This document shows positions 1 through 8,667 of a stretch of DNA of 21,896 bases, in pieces. The stretch covers positions 1 to 21,896 of the forward strand of contig DBQV01000067.1 in NCBI GenBank assembly GCA_002305755.1, given 5' to 3'. The notes under the pieces were generated by a model. That model was not told where the DNA came from. It searched no databases and worked only from the letters and a program-made list of their open reading frames with translations. The position numbers and the translations under genes were made by a program. The DNA is from Christensenella sp. UBA1385. Lineage in GTDB: Bacteria; Bacillota; Clostridia; Christensenellales; Aristaeellaceae. Within the stretch, counting starts at the first letter, position 1, and every line of letters begins with the position of its first letter.

Positions 1-42
1 CGCTTGGCGTTTCAATCCGGGCTCGCTGCAATTTGTGTAAAA

Positions 43-71
43 TTGACAAAAAGCCGCCCTTCCACTATGAT
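43..71 (+). promoter_or_regulatory. Sigma-A type promoter of the cyclophilin-to-ispE operon
   Basis: A perfect -35 box TTGACA lies at 43-48, followed by a 17-nt spacer and a -10 box TATGAT at 66-71 (5 of 6 consensus). Transcription would start near 78, about 32 nt before the first start codon at 110, with GGAGG at 96-100 in between. The next six genes follow with almost no gaps, so this is probably the main promoter for all seven. Nothing else recognisable lies in positions 1-42. Confidence 0.85.
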
Positions 72-109
72 TGCTGGGTATTCTTTGCATCTAATGGAGG
101 GTTTGATTT

Positions 110-634
110 ATGGAACAGGCAGCCCATCCCCGTTTTGTGATTCGCATGCAGTCCGGCGCGGTGATGCAGGGGGAGCTTTACCCCGAGATCGCGCCGCAGA
201 CGGTAGGTAATTTTATATCGCTGGCAAACAGCGGGTTTTACAACGGGCTGATCTTTCATCGCGTGATCCCTGGTTTCATGATTCAGGGCGGTTGTCCGTC
301 CGGCACCGGTATGGGCGGTCCTGGCTACTGCATCAAGGGTGAGTTTGCGCAAAATGGCTTCAACAATCCCCTGAAGCACACTTACGGCGTTCTAAGCATG
401 GCCAGAAGCATGAGGAAGGATTCGGCGGGCTCTCAGTTTTTCATCATGACAGCTTCCGCGCCGCATCTGGATGGCTCCTATGCCGCCTTCGGCAAGGTGC
501 TTGAAGGCATGGAAGAAGCGGAGCGTATCGTGAATGCCCGCCGCGATCAAAACGACAGACCGTTGGAGGCTCAGGTGATAGAGTCCATCACCGTGGACGC
601 CGGAGACACGGAGTACGGCTTTCAGAAACTGTAA
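110..634 (+). CDS. Cyclophilin-type peptidyl-prolyl cis-trans isomerase
   Basis: This is a 174-residue single-domain cyclophilin, which speeds cis-trans isomerisation of Xaa-Pro bonds during protein folding. The family core is clear: FHRVIPGFMIQGG at about 49-61, with Arg51 matching the catalytic arginine of human CypA, then GSQFFI at 107-112 and LDGSYAAFGKV at 120-130. The tryptophan that binds cyclosporin in CypA is His119 here, which is common in bacterial forms. There is no signal peptide or membrane segment, so it should be cytoplasmic. The ATG at 110 is supported by GGAGG at 96-100 with 9-nt spacing. It is the first gene of the operon and ends 12 nt before zapA. Family assignment is secure; the paralogue name (such as ppiB) is not. 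Confidence 0.95.
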   Translation: MEQAAHPRFVIRMQSGAVMQGELYPEIAPQTVGNFISLANSGFYNGLIFHRVIPGFMIQGGCPSGTGMGGPGYCIKGEFAQNGFNNPLKHTYGVLSMARSMRKDSAGSQFFIMTASAPHLDGSYAAFGKVLEGMEEAERIVNARRDQNDRPLEAQVIESITVDAGDTEYGFQKL

Positions 635-646
635 AGAGGAGCGTCT

Positions 647-916
647 GTGGAAACAGATAAACGGGAAGTTCTCATTGGCGGAAGAAAATATACCCTTTCC
701 ACTCATGATTCGCCGGAGCATGTCGAGCGAATGGTCAGGCTGCTCAACGGGCGGCTCAGTGAGACGCGTGCCCTTTCCACCCGCGGCGATCAAGTGACGG
801 CGGTTACCGCCGTCGCTCTTTCTTTAGCGGACGAATTGATCAAGGCGCAGGACGATAATACCCGTCTGCGTAAACAGCTGTTGGAAATGCATGAACAAAT
901 TGGCGCAGAGCATTGA
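647..916 (+). CDS. zapA: Cell division protein ZapA
   Basis: This 89-residue protein matches the short ZapA family. ZapA binds FtsZ and promotes bundling of its filaments at the division site. The N-terminal half carries the ZapA pattern: VLIGGRKYTLSTHDSPEHV at about 8-26, then VRLLNGRL. The C-terminal half (about 52-86) is a helical, coiled-coil-like stretch rich in Ala, Leu, Asp and Glu, as expected for ZapA dimers. The start is GTG at 647, preceded by AGAGGA at 635-640 with 6-nt spacing. The 3' end overlaps the U32 peptidase gene by 26 nt, suggesting coupled translation. Many clostridial genomes place zapA just before a U32 peptidase and mutS2, which supports the call despite the short length. 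Confidence 0.88.
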   Translation: METDKREVLIGGRKYTLSTHDSPEHVERMVRLLNGRLSETRALSTRGDQVTAVTAVALSLADELIKAQDDNTRLRKQLLEMHEQIGAEH

Positions 917-3254
917 GCTGCTGGCCCCCGCTGGCAGCATGGAGGCCTTTCGGGCCGCGATCCATAACGGCGCCGATGCCGTGTATCTCGGCGCCAGCGT
1001 TTTTGGCGCGCGCTCAGGAGCAGGATTTGATGATGCGGATCTGCGCTCGGCGGTGCGATACGCCCACCTGTATCGGAAAAAAGTATACATTACTGTCAAC
1101 ACGCTGATTAAACAAAACGAGCTGCCCCATCTGCGAGAGGTGCTCATATTTCTGGAAGAGGCGGGCGCGGACGCGCTGATCGTGCAGGATCTTGGATTGA
1201 CGCGGCTGATCCGCCAAATCATTCCTCTTATGCCCGTACACGCCAGCACCCAGATGAGCATCCACAATGCGGCGGGCGCGCGTTTGATGAAGCGATACGG
1301 CCTTGAGCGGGTCGTGCTGGCGCGGGAATGCAGCCTGGAAACCATCAGGGCAGTCGCCGCTGAAGGCATCGAAACAGAGGTTTTCGTACATGGCGCACAG
1401 TGTGTATCGGTCAGCGGCCAATGTCTGCTTTCCTCACACATCGGTGGCCGCAGCGGAAACCGGGGACGCTGCGCGCAGCCCTGCCGAACGGCTTATCGGT
1501 ACAGAGGACAGGAAGGCGCCTGGCTCTCGCCCCGCGATCTGGCTCAGATTGACAGGATCGGCGACCTGGCCCGGGCGGGCATCACCAGCCTGAAGATCGA
1601 GGGCAGGCTGAAGAGGCCTGAATATGTCGCCACAGTGACGGGCATCTACCGCAAGGCCATCGACCGTGTTCTGGAGAGCGGCACTCCGTCCCCCATTCCC
1701 TCCGACCGTAAAGCCCTTCTTCAAATTTTCAATCGGGGAGGGTTCACCGAAGGCTGGGCTTTCGATAAGGCAGACGCGCTGCAGATCAACCCTGTGCGCG
1801 TTTCCCATGAGGGCTTGCCGCTCGGCAGCGTGGTCTCTTGCGTAAAACGGAATGGTTTTTATTTGGCCGAGATCAGCCTGCAGGATACACTTCGCAGCAT
1901 GGACCATCTTCAGATCCGCGGCATCCGGGAGCAGGAGATGATCTATTCCGGGCCTGAATGCCCTGCCGGCGGCAGAGCAGTGCTGCGTCTGCACGAAGCG
2001 GCTGCCGCGGGAGCGGCGGTCTTTCGGCTGACGGACGCGAAACAGCTTCAGGATGCGCAGGAAAGCTATCGCTCCCCCATGCCTTCCCTTTCTGTCGACG
2101 CGGGCTTAACCTTACACCCTGGAGAGCCTTCCCTGCTTTCGCTTTCCCATCAGGGAATCAGCGTAACGGTCAGGGGAGCTGTGCCGGAATCTGCGCAGAA
2201 CTGTCCCATCGACAGAGAAACCGCGCTTCGTTCTATGCGAAAGATGGGTGACAGCCCTTTTGCCCTGAATCGATTCGTTTTTGAGTCCCCCGTGCCCTGT
2301 TTCATGCCGGCCTCATCTCTCAACGCGCTGAGAAGGGATGCTCTTCAAGATCTGCAGGAGGCGTGCATTGACGCCTATCCCAGGCCTCGCGCGCGGGATT
2401 CTCAGGCGCCGGCACCGGCTTCGGCTGCGCGCGGCGAACGCGATGCGGCGACGCTCTACGTCAGAAGCTCCCGGATCGATCTGATCGATCGTTTGAGAGG
2501 CAGCGGCATGGATCGCTTTTTATACAGCCCGCAGGATTACACGGCTCCCTCCTTGCCCATGGCGGTGGAAAGACTTGGTCCGCACGACTACTTTTGCCTT
2601 CCCCGTCAGGCGGATGACGGCACGCTGGCGCAGTTGACGGGGATCATTTCGAAGGCCGGGCTTTCCGTGATGGCAGACAATGTCGGGCAGTTGGCCTTTG
2701 ACTACCCTTCCTCTCTGCTGGCGGGCCCTGGTATTCCCTGTTGGAACAGCGAGACGGCAGAGTTTCTTCAGCAGTCCGGCTGCCGTGCAGCCATTCTCAG
2801 CACAGAGCTTTCAAAAACGGAGATGGAAGCGCTCAAGGCCGCTTCCGATTTTGACTTCATCCTTCAGGTCTACGGCAGAGCCGCGGTCATGCAACTGAAC
2901 CATTGCCCGGAGAGGACTTTCAGAGGCCTGAGCGGCAGCCAGACCGCATGCCGTCTGTGCCAGGCGGAAGAAGGCACGCTCGGCCAATGTCTGGAAGACC
3001 GTATGGGAGCTTGCTTTCCGCTCAGCCCTATCAGGCTGCCGGACGGATGCCTGAACACGCTGCTGTTTCACACGCCGCTCCATCTTGGCTCCCAAGCCTT
3101 CGGACAGCATTGGCTGCTTGACTTTACCACGGAGGACGAGCAGACGATGCTTGACCTGACGACCGCATACGCCGCCATGCTGCGCGGCGAGAAGCCTCAG
3201 CATGACAACCGCTACCCCCTGTACACAGGCCGCTTTGACGAAGGAGTGCTCTGA
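891..3254 (+). CDS. U32 family peptidase / RlhA-like protein
   Basis: This is a 787-residue member of the U32 (collagenase-like) family. It opens with ELLAPAGSMEAF and GADAVYLG (about 9-34), the start of the TIM-barrel-like U32 domain. The family signature lies around 164-200: VFVHGAQCVSVSGQCLLS, then C194 and C198. Cysteines 171, 178, 194 and 198 are spaced like the iron-sulfur ligands proposed for U32 RNA hydroxylases such as RlhA, which acts on 23S rRNA C2501. A long central region resembles the DUF3656-type insert of the large U32 proteins. A second cysteine-bearing block near the C terminus (YGRAAVMQLNHCPE, then CRLC, then DRMGACFPL) is typical of clostridial members. The ATG at 891 sits inside zapA with a weak GGAA 4 nt upstream; TTG at 900 is an alternative. 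Whether it is a protease or an RNA-modifying enzyme cannot be told from sequence. Confidence 0.92.
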   Translation: MNKLAQSIELLAPAGSMEAFRAAIHNGADAVYLGASVFGARSGAGFDDADLRSAVRYAHLYRKKVYITVNTLIKQNELPHLREVLIFLEEAGADALIVQDLGLTRLIRQIIPLMPVHASTQMSIHNAAGARLMKRYGLERVVLARECSLETIRAVAAEGIETEVFVHGAQCVSVSGQCLLSSHIGGRSGNRGRCAQPCRTAYRYRGQEGAWLSPRDLAQIDRIGDLARAGITSLKIEGRLKRPEYVATVTGIYRKAIDRVLESGTPSPIPSDRKALLQIFNRGGFTEGWAFDKADALQINPVRVSHEGLPLGSVVSCVKRNGFYLAEISLQDTLRSMDHLQIRGIREQEMIYSGPECPAGGRAVLRLHEAAAAGAAVFRLTDAKQLQDAQESYRSPMPSLSVDAGLTLHPGEPSLLSLSHQGISVTVRGAVPESAQNCPIDRETALRSMRKMGDSPFALNRFVFESPVPCFMPASSLNALRRDALQDLQEACIDAYPRPRARDSQAPAPASAARGERDAATLYVRSSRIDLIDRLRGSGMDRFLYSPQDYTAPSLPMAVERLGPHDYFCLPRQADDGTLAQLTGIISKAGLSVMADNVGQLAFDYPSSLLAGPGIPCWNSETAEFLQQSGCRAAILSTELSKTEMEALKAASDFDFILQVYGRAAVMQLNHCPERTFRGLSGSQTACRLCQAEEGTLGQCLEDRMGACFPLSPIRLPDGCLNTLLFHTPLHLGSQAFGQHWLLDFTTEDEQTMLDLTTAYAAMLRGEKPQHDNRYPLYTGRFDEGVL

Positions 3255-3256
3255 CC

Positions 3257-5638
3257 ATGCAACACGATCTGGCCGCACCGCAAGCGCTTCAGGATAAAGC
3301 GCTGAGGGTGCTCGAATACACCAAGGTGCTGAGTCAACTGGCAGACTGCGCCCTGACTGAATCCGGGAGGGAAGCCTGCCTGTCCCTCAGGCCCTGCGAA
3401 AGCCTTTCCGAGGCTTCGCACGCGCAGGCAGAAACGCAGGAGGCTCACGTCATCCTGTCAAGCCGTGCCGATCATCCGCTCAGAGCGTTCAAAGACATCC
3501 GCCCCTGGCTTTCACTGGCCTCAAAAGGCGCCACACTGTCCACGCACGCCCTGCTTGACATCGCCGAGTGTCTGCGCGCGGCGAGCGCCGCAAGAAGCGC
3601 GCTGTCCGATCAGGACGGGCGAACCCCGATTCTGAGCGGCCTCGCCTCCGCGCTTACGACCAATTACCCTCTGGAGCGCGGCATCAAGGATGCCATCATT
3701 TCGGAAGAAGAGATCGCTGACAACGCCAGCGCGCAGCTGGCTTCCATCAGAAGGCAAATGCGCCTGTGCAATGACCGTATCAAGGAAAAGCTCCGTCAGA
3801 TGACGCAGAGCGCTTCTTTTTCAAAATATCTTCAGGAGGCCATTGTGACGGTCCGCAACGGCCGCTATGTGGTGCCGGTGCGGCAGGAGTTCCGCCAGAA
3901 TGTGCCCGGTCTGATCCACGATCAGTCTTCGACCGGCGCGACACTCTTCATTGAACCCATGTCTGTGGTGGAAGCGGGAAACGAGCTGAAACAGTGGGCA
4001 GCCAAGGAAGAGCAGGAAATTTCGCGTATCCTGGCAGAGTTTTCGGCGCAGGTGGCTTCCTGTGCGGACGCTTTGACGGCCAATGTGGAGCTGCTGACAA
4101 AGCTGGACTTTGTTTTTGCCAAAGGCGCCTTGGCGCGCAGCATGCACGCGATAGAGCCCAAGCTGAACGATCAGGGAAAAATCCGCTTTGTGCGCGCCCG
4201 CCATCCCCTTCTTGACCCCAATGCGGTGGTCCCCTGCGATCTATGGCTGGGCGAAGAGTTTACCAGCCTGATCGTGACCGGGCCCAATACGGGCGGCAAG
4301 ACAGTAACGCTCAAGACCATAGGCTTGCTCAGCCTGATGGCGCAGAGCGGGCTGCATGTCCCGGCCGACCTGGGGACGGAGATATCCGTCTTTCACCGAG
4401 TGTATGCCGATATCGGCGATGAGCAGAGCATCGAGCAATCGCTCTCCACCTTTTCCTCCCACATGACCAATATCGTCAGCATCCTGGAATGGGTGGACAG
4501 CGATGATCTGGTGCTGTTTGACGAGCTGGGCGCGGGCACGGACCCCACGGAAGGCGCGGCCCTCGCGCAGGCCATCCTGAGTTCGCTCAGGAACCTTTCC
4601 GTGCGCACCGTGGCCACCACGCATTACAGCGAACTGAAGGCATACGCCCTTTCCACCCCCGGCGTTGAAAACGCCAGCGTGGAATTTGACGTAGCAACGC
4701 TTCGGCCAACCTACAGGCTGTCGATCGGCGTGCCCGGTAAATCCAACGCTTTCGAAATCGCCAAACGCCTGGGCCTTACCGATCGCATCATCAATGCTGC
4801 ACGGGAACTTCTCAGCAAGGAGAGCATTGCCTTTGAAGACGTGATCGCCAACGCAGAATACCACCGGCAGATTGCACAGAAAGAAAGAGCGCTGGCCGAG
4901 GAAGCAAGAGCCGAGACGGTGCGCCTGAGGAACGAGGCGGAAGCGCTGTATCAGAGTATGGAAAACTCGCGCGCGGAGTCCGAAAGAAAGGCAAAGGAAG
5001 AGGCACGCCGTATCATCGCCAGGGCCAAACGCGAAAGTGCGGCCATCGTGGACGAGCTCAAGCTGCTCAAGAAAAACGGGGGCGACATCGGTCATTCCCT
5101 GAACGCGCTGCAGAGACGGCTGCAAGGCCTGGAAGGCGATATGGCGGAGGGACTCTCGCAGCAAGGCGCGCAGACCGGACTGAAGCCAAAGGATATCTCC
5201 ATCGGACAGACGGTAGAAATCCCCCATCTGAACGCCGTAGCGACAGTGCTGTCGCTGCCGGACGCCAAGGGAGAAGTCACCGTGCAGGCAGGCATACTGA
5301 AGATGAAGGTTCTGGTCGGCCAGCTCAAGCTGTCTAAAGAAGAGAGAAAGAGCAAGACGAGCGTATCCGCCAAGACGGACAACGCGACCCGTTCCGCCAG
5401 AATGGAATGCGATTTGCGCGGCCTCGCGCTTGATGAAGCGCTGATGGAGCTCGACCGTTTTCTTGATTCGGCCGTTATCTCCGGTCTGCATGAAGTCTCC
5501 ATCATTCATGGAAAGGGCGCGGGAATCCTTCGCACCGGTATCCACCGACATCTGAAAACCCTGAAAATCGTGAAAAGTTTTCGGCTGGGTCAGTATGGCG
5601 AGGGTGAAGACGGCGTTACCATTGCCGAACTGAAATAG
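3257..5638 (+). CDS. mutS2: MutS2 ATPase with C-terminal Smr domain
   Basis: This 793-residue protein has the full MutS2 layout and lacks the mismatch-recognition domain of MutS. The lever/clamp region occupies about 1-310. The ATPase carries Walker A GPNTGGKT at 342-349 and Walker B LVLFDELGAGTDP with Asp422 and Glu423. A charged coiled coil follows at about 520-640. A short KOW-like beta region (about 655-700) leads to the Smr domain, with DLRG at 719-722 and HGKG at 751-754. MutS2 proteins suppress recombination, and in Bacillus subtilis MutS2 also acts on collided ribosomes; Smr domains are nucleases in several relatives. The ATG at 3257 follows AAGGAG at 3241-3246 and lies 2 nt after the U32 stop. 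Its stop codon overlaps the ribosome binding site of the response regulator. All key motifs are intact. Confidence 0.97.
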   Translation: MQHDLAAPQALQDKALRVLEYTKVLSQLADCALTESGREACLSLRPCESLSEASHAQAETQEAHVILSSRADHPLRAFKDIRPWLSLASKGATLSTHALLDIAECLRAASAARSALSDQDGRTPILSGLASALTTNYPLERGIKDAIISEEEIADNASAQLASIRRQMRLCNDRIKEKLRQMTQSASFSKYLQEAIVTVRNGRYVVPVRQEFRQNVPGLIHDQSSTGATLFIEPMSVVEAGNELKQWAAKEEQEISRILAEFSAQVASCADALTANVELLTKLDFVFAKGALARSMHAIEPKLNDQGKIRFVRARHPLLDPNAVVPCDLWLGEEFTSLIVTGPNTGGKTVTLKTIGLLSLMAQSGLHVPADLGTEISVFHRVYADIGDEQSIEQSLSTFSSHMTNIVSILEWVDSDDLVLFDELGAGTDPTEGAALAQAILSSLRNLSVRTVATTHYSELKAYALSTPGVENASVEFDVATLRPTYRLSIGVPGKSNAFEIAKRLGLTDRIINAARELLSKESIAFEDVIANAEYHRQIAQKERALAEEARAETVRLRNEAEALYQSMENSRAESERKAKEEARRIIARAKRESAAIVDELKLLKKNGGDIGHSLNALQRRLQGLEGDMAEGLSQQGAQTGLKPKDISIGQTVEIPHLNAVATVLSLPDAKGEVTVQAGILKMKVLVGQLKLSKEERKSKTSVSAKTDNATRSARMECDLRGLALDEALMELDRFLDSAVISGLHEVSIIHGKGAGILRTGIHRHLKTLKIVKSFRLGQYGEGEDGVTIAELK

Positions 5639-5650
5639 GAGGAAATAGAA

Positions 5651-6340
5651 ATGCCCGGAAAACAGATCATCATGGTGGTCGACGATGATGAGAACATTGC
5701 CCAGCTTGTGAGGCTTTACCTTGAAAAAGAGGGCTTTGAGGTGGTCAGTTACGCCAGGGGAGATACCGCGCTGGCTGCCTTCAAGGCCAATCCGCCCAGC
5801 CTCGTGCTGTTGGACATCATGCTGCCCGGTATGGACGGATGGCAGGTGTGCCGCGCGATCCGGCAGATTTCGAGCATCCCGATCATCATGCTCTCCGCCA
5901 AGGATGAAACCTTTGATAAGGTCCTGGGGCTGGAGTTGGGGGCGGACGACTATGTGACCAAGCCCTTTGAGCCCAAGGAGCTGACCGCCCGCGTGAAAGC
6001 CGTGCTGCGCCGCGGGCAGCCGGACCAGCAGGACAACGACACGCTTTCCTTCCCCGGCCTGACGATCAGCCTGACGCGCTATGAGGTGCTCTATCAGGGC
6101 AAGCAGGTGGATATGCCGCCCAAGGAAATCGAACTGCTGTACTTTCTGGCCTCCCACCCCAACACGGTCTTTACCCGGGAGCAGCTGCTCGAAAAAGTGT
6201 GGGGCTTTGATTATTTCGGCGACAGCCGGACCGTGGACGTCCATGTGAAGCGTCTTCGCGAAAAGCTGACCGACAGCGAGGATCTTGGCTGGAGCATACG
6301 CACCGTATGGAGCGTCGGTTATAAGTTTGAGGTCAAATAA
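5651..6340 (+). CDS. OmpR/PhoB-family response regulator
   Basis: This 229-residue protein has an N-terminal receiver domain (about 5-118) and a C-terminal winged-helix DNA-binding domain (about 131-227). The acidic pocket is Asp11-Asp13, the phospho-acceptor is Asp55 in LVLLDIMLPGMDG, and the switch residues are Ser82 and Lys104 (YVTKPF). The C-terminal part carries the OmpR pattern: MPPKEIELLYFLASHP, FTREQLLEKVWG, then RTVDVHVKRLREKL. AGGAGG at 5637-5642 lies 8 nt before the ATG and overlaps the mutS2 stop. The partner kinase starts on the next base after the stop codon, so the two form a cognate pair. The target genes are unknown; it resembles PhoP/WalR/ResD-type regulators in general form only. 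Confidence 0.96.
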   Translation: MPGKQIIMVVDDDENIAQLVRLYLEKEGFEVVSYARGDTALAAFKANPPSLVLLDIMLPGMDGWQVCRAIRQISSIPIIMLSAKDETFDKVLGLELGADDYVTKPFEPKELTARVKAVLRRGQPDQQDNDTLSFPGLTISLTRYEVLYQGKQVDMPPKEIELLYFLASHPNTVFTREQLLEKVWGFDYFGDSRTVDVHVKRLREKLTDSEDLGWSIRTVWSVGYKFEVK

Positions 6341-7810
6341 ATGCCCCGTCCAAGCACTTTCGCCAAGCTATTGCAGGTCTACATTATGGTGATCGCCGTC
6401 TGCGTCACCATGCTGACGGGCATTTTCTACTTCACCATGCGCGATGTGCAGACGCAGAACCGCATGAACGCGCTCAAAGCCCAGGCCTATGACATTGCCT
6501 ATCTGTCCGGCAATCTGGAGACCGGCGGCATTGAAGCCGCCCTTGGCCTGAGCACGACTGCGCGCCAGATGCTGGCCAACAAGCTGCGCAGCGTGTATGA
6601 CGAATACTCCGCTTATTGCCTTGTCGTTGACAGAAGCGGCACTGTGATCTCCTACTTTACCTCGATCCTGCAGGAGAACGAAGAACTTCGTTCCACCTAT
6701 GACCCGCAGTACATCGGCAGACTGCTTTCAAGTGTGCTGCAAGGCGAAGAGGTGGTCACCCAGATGGAGACAACACAGGGGCCCATGTTCACCGTGGCCG
6801 TTCCGCTTACCCGCAGCGGCGTAGTTCAGGGAGCCGTCTATATCCAGACGGCCGCTCAGGTGGTCCGCGCCTCCTATGAAGGGCTGGTGAGCAAGGTAGC
6901 ATTGGTCGCGCTGCTCAGCGTTCTGGTGGCGGCCTTGCTCATTTCCGTCTATACCAGCCTCCTCTCAAGACCCCTGAGAGAAATCGCGCATACCAGCACC
7001 AGCATGGCTGCGGGCGATTTCAGCCACCGGGTGAGCGAGCTGGGAACGCGGGAGATGTATGATACTGCCGTCGCTTTCAATACTATGGCGGCCAAGCTGA
7101 GCCAGACGGAGCAGATGAGACGGGACTTTATCGCCAATCTGTCGCACGAACTCCGTTCCCCCATGACGAACATTCAGGGCTTCATCCAAGGCATTCTCGA
7201 CGGCACCATCCCGGAAAACGAAAGCCGTCACTATCTGAACATCGTGCTTGACGAAACCAAACGCCTCAGCAAGCTTGTCAGCGGCCTGCTGAACCTTTCC
7301 AGACTGGAAAACAGGGATACGCCCCTGGAAATGACCACGCTGGATATCAACGAGCTGATCCGTCTGGTGGTGATCACCAAGATGAACCAGATCGAGGAAA
7401 AAAAGATAGATCTGCGGCTCAGGGTGTCAGAAGAACCCAGCCCGGTGCGCTGCGACCGCGATCAGATAGAGCAGGTGCTGATCAACCTGGTGGACAATGC
7501 CATCAAGTTTACGCCGGAAGGCGGCGTGATCGAAATCAGTACAGATCCGATGAACGCGGAAACCCTGGCCGTTACCGTGCGGGACAATGGCATCGGCATC
7601 CTCAAAGAAGACGCCGGTTTCATTTTCGACCGTTTTTATAAGGGAGACAAAGCTCATGCTCCCGGAGGCGGCACCGGCCTTGGGCTTTCCATCTCCAAAA
7701 TGATTATGGAAAAGCATGGACAGAGCCTTGAACTGCTCGACAGCACGGATGGAGCGGCCTTCCGCTTTACGCTGCAGAGAGCGCAGGTGATCGGGGGAAC
7801 CGATAAGTGA
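6341..7810 (+). CDS. Membrane sensor histidine kinase with HAMP domain
   Basis: This is a 489-residue cognate kinase of the preceding regulator. The order is: a membrane helix at about 10-32; an extracytoplasmic sensor domain of about 150 residues; a second helix at about 184-207; HAMP at about 207-258; the dimerisation/phospho-acceptor domain with His269 in SHELRSP; and the catalytic ATPase. The ATPase shows an N box (NLVDNAIKF, Asn382), a G1 box (DNGIGI, Asp415), an F box (FDRFYKGD) and a G2 box (GGTGLGLSI). The external domain has strands resembling a PAS/Cache fold (CLVVDRSGTVISYF, then VAVPLTR, then GAVYIQTA), but the signal cannot be read from it. Translation starts directly after the regulator stop, with TGAGGT at 6328-6333. 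The end overlaps the ispE start by 4 nt (GTGA). Confidence 0.95.
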   Translation: MPRPSTFAKLLQVYIMVIAVCVTMLTGIFYFTMRDVQTQNRMNALKAQAYDIAYLSGNLETGGIEAALGLSTTARQMLANKLRSVYDEYSAYCLVVDRSGTVISYFTSILQENEELRSTYDPQYIGRLLSSVLQGEEVVTQMETTQGPMFTVAVPLTRSGVVQGAVYIQTAAQVVRASYEGLVSKVALVALLSVLVAALLISVYTSLLSRPLREIAHTSTSMAAGDFSHRVSELGTREMYDTAVAFNTMAAKLSQTEQMRRDFIANLSHELRSPMTNIQGFIQGILDGTIPENESRHYLNIVLDETKRLSKLVSGLLNLSRLENRDTPLEMTTLDINELIRLVVITKMNQIEEKKIDLRLRVSEEPSPVRCDRDQIEQVLINLVDNAIKFTPEGGVIEISTDPMNAETLAVTVRDNGIGILKEDAGFIFDRFYKGDKAHAPGGGTGLGLSISKMIMEKHGQSLELLDSTDGAAFRFTLQRAQVIGGTDK

Positions 7811-8667
7811 TAGCAAAAGCCTACGCCAAGATCAACTGGTACCTGCAAGTGCTTGGCAAACTGCCAAACGGCTACCACGAATTGGAATCTGTCATGCAGC
7901 ATATCGACCTGCATGACAATCTTCACTTCGAGCCCCTGCCAGACGGACGGCTGGAGCTTTTTATTGAGGGGACCGACGCGCTCTCGGCCTCCGAAGGCAA
8001 CCTGATACTGAGAGCGGCAAGAATGCTGCAAGCAATGGGAGATACCTCGAAAGGGGCGACTGTTCGGCTGATCAAACGTATCCCGATGGGGGCCGGCCTC
8101 GGCGGAGGCAGCGCGGACGCGGCCGCCACTTTTCTTGCTCTTAACCGAATGTGGGCGCTCGGTTTTTCGCTCGGTGACCTTCAGCGGATGGGGTCTTCCA
8201 TAGGCGCCGATATTCCCTATTGTCTGGAAAGCCGCCCCGCGTTGGTTCGAGGTATCGGCGAGCAGGTGACGCCGCTTCACATAGACGGTGAATGCTCCCT
8301 TCTTCTGCTTAAGCCGGACGCCTCGCTGAGCACGCGCGAGGTGTTTTCGCGTTTCAGTCAAGCAGATATCCCCGGCGCGAGCGCTCAGATGACGGTGAAA
8401 TGCCTTCAGGGCGCTCAGTATTCGGCCCTGCGGGAAGTATGTGTCAACAGTCTGCAGGCGCCTTCCGCCGAGCTGCTGCCGGAAATTTTGCGGCTGATAG
8501 ACAGCCTGTATAAAAATGGAGCCGAATTCGCTCAAATGAGCGGCTCCGGCTCCGCAGTGTTCGGTGTTTTCTCAAGCCTGCATGCCGCCCAGGCGGCCAT
8601 GCGGAACATCGCTCATACGGGTGTCAGCATCCTGGCTAAAACGCTAAAGCTTGCTGAAGCGCTGTAA
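7807..8667 (+). CDS. ispE: 4-diphosphocytidyl-2-C-methyl-D-erythritol kinase (IspE)
   Basis: This 286-residue GHMP kinase phosphorylates CDP-methylerythritol in the MEP (non-mevalonate) pathway to isopentenyl diphosphate. It has the IspE N terminus AYAKINWYLQVLGKLPNGYHEL, with Lys8 matching the active-site lysine. The glycine-rich ATP loop PMGAGLGGGSA is at 94-104, and ADIPY contains the catalytic Asp135. A final GHMP motif, QMSGSGSAVFGVF, lies near the C terminus. The start is GTG at 7807, overlapping the kinase stop codon, so translation is probably coupled. It is the last gene of the operon, and its final 32 nt overlap the convergent gene on the other strand. The presence of IspE implies use of the MEP pathway. 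Confidence 0.96.
   Translation: MIAKAYAKINWYLQVLGKLPNGYHELESVMQHIDLHDNLHFEPLPDGRLELFIEGTDALSASEGNLILRAARMLQAMGDTSKGATVRLIKRIPMGAGLGGGSADAAATFLALNRMWALGFSLGDLQRMGSSIGADIPYCLESRPALVRGIGEQVTPLHIDGECSLLLLKPDASLSTREVFSRFSQADIPGASAQMTVKCLQGAQYSALREVCVNSLQAPSAELLPEILRLIDSLYKNGAEFAQMSGSGSAVFGVFSSLHAAQAAMRNIAHTGVSILAKTLKLAEAL

Noticed and set aside
4241..6244. A 667-codon open frame on the minus strand opposite mutS2 and the response regulator
   Set aside because: It lies opposite two genes with complete family motifs, its translation shows no known domain, and it spans a gene boundary. It is a by-product of codon bias on the coding strand.
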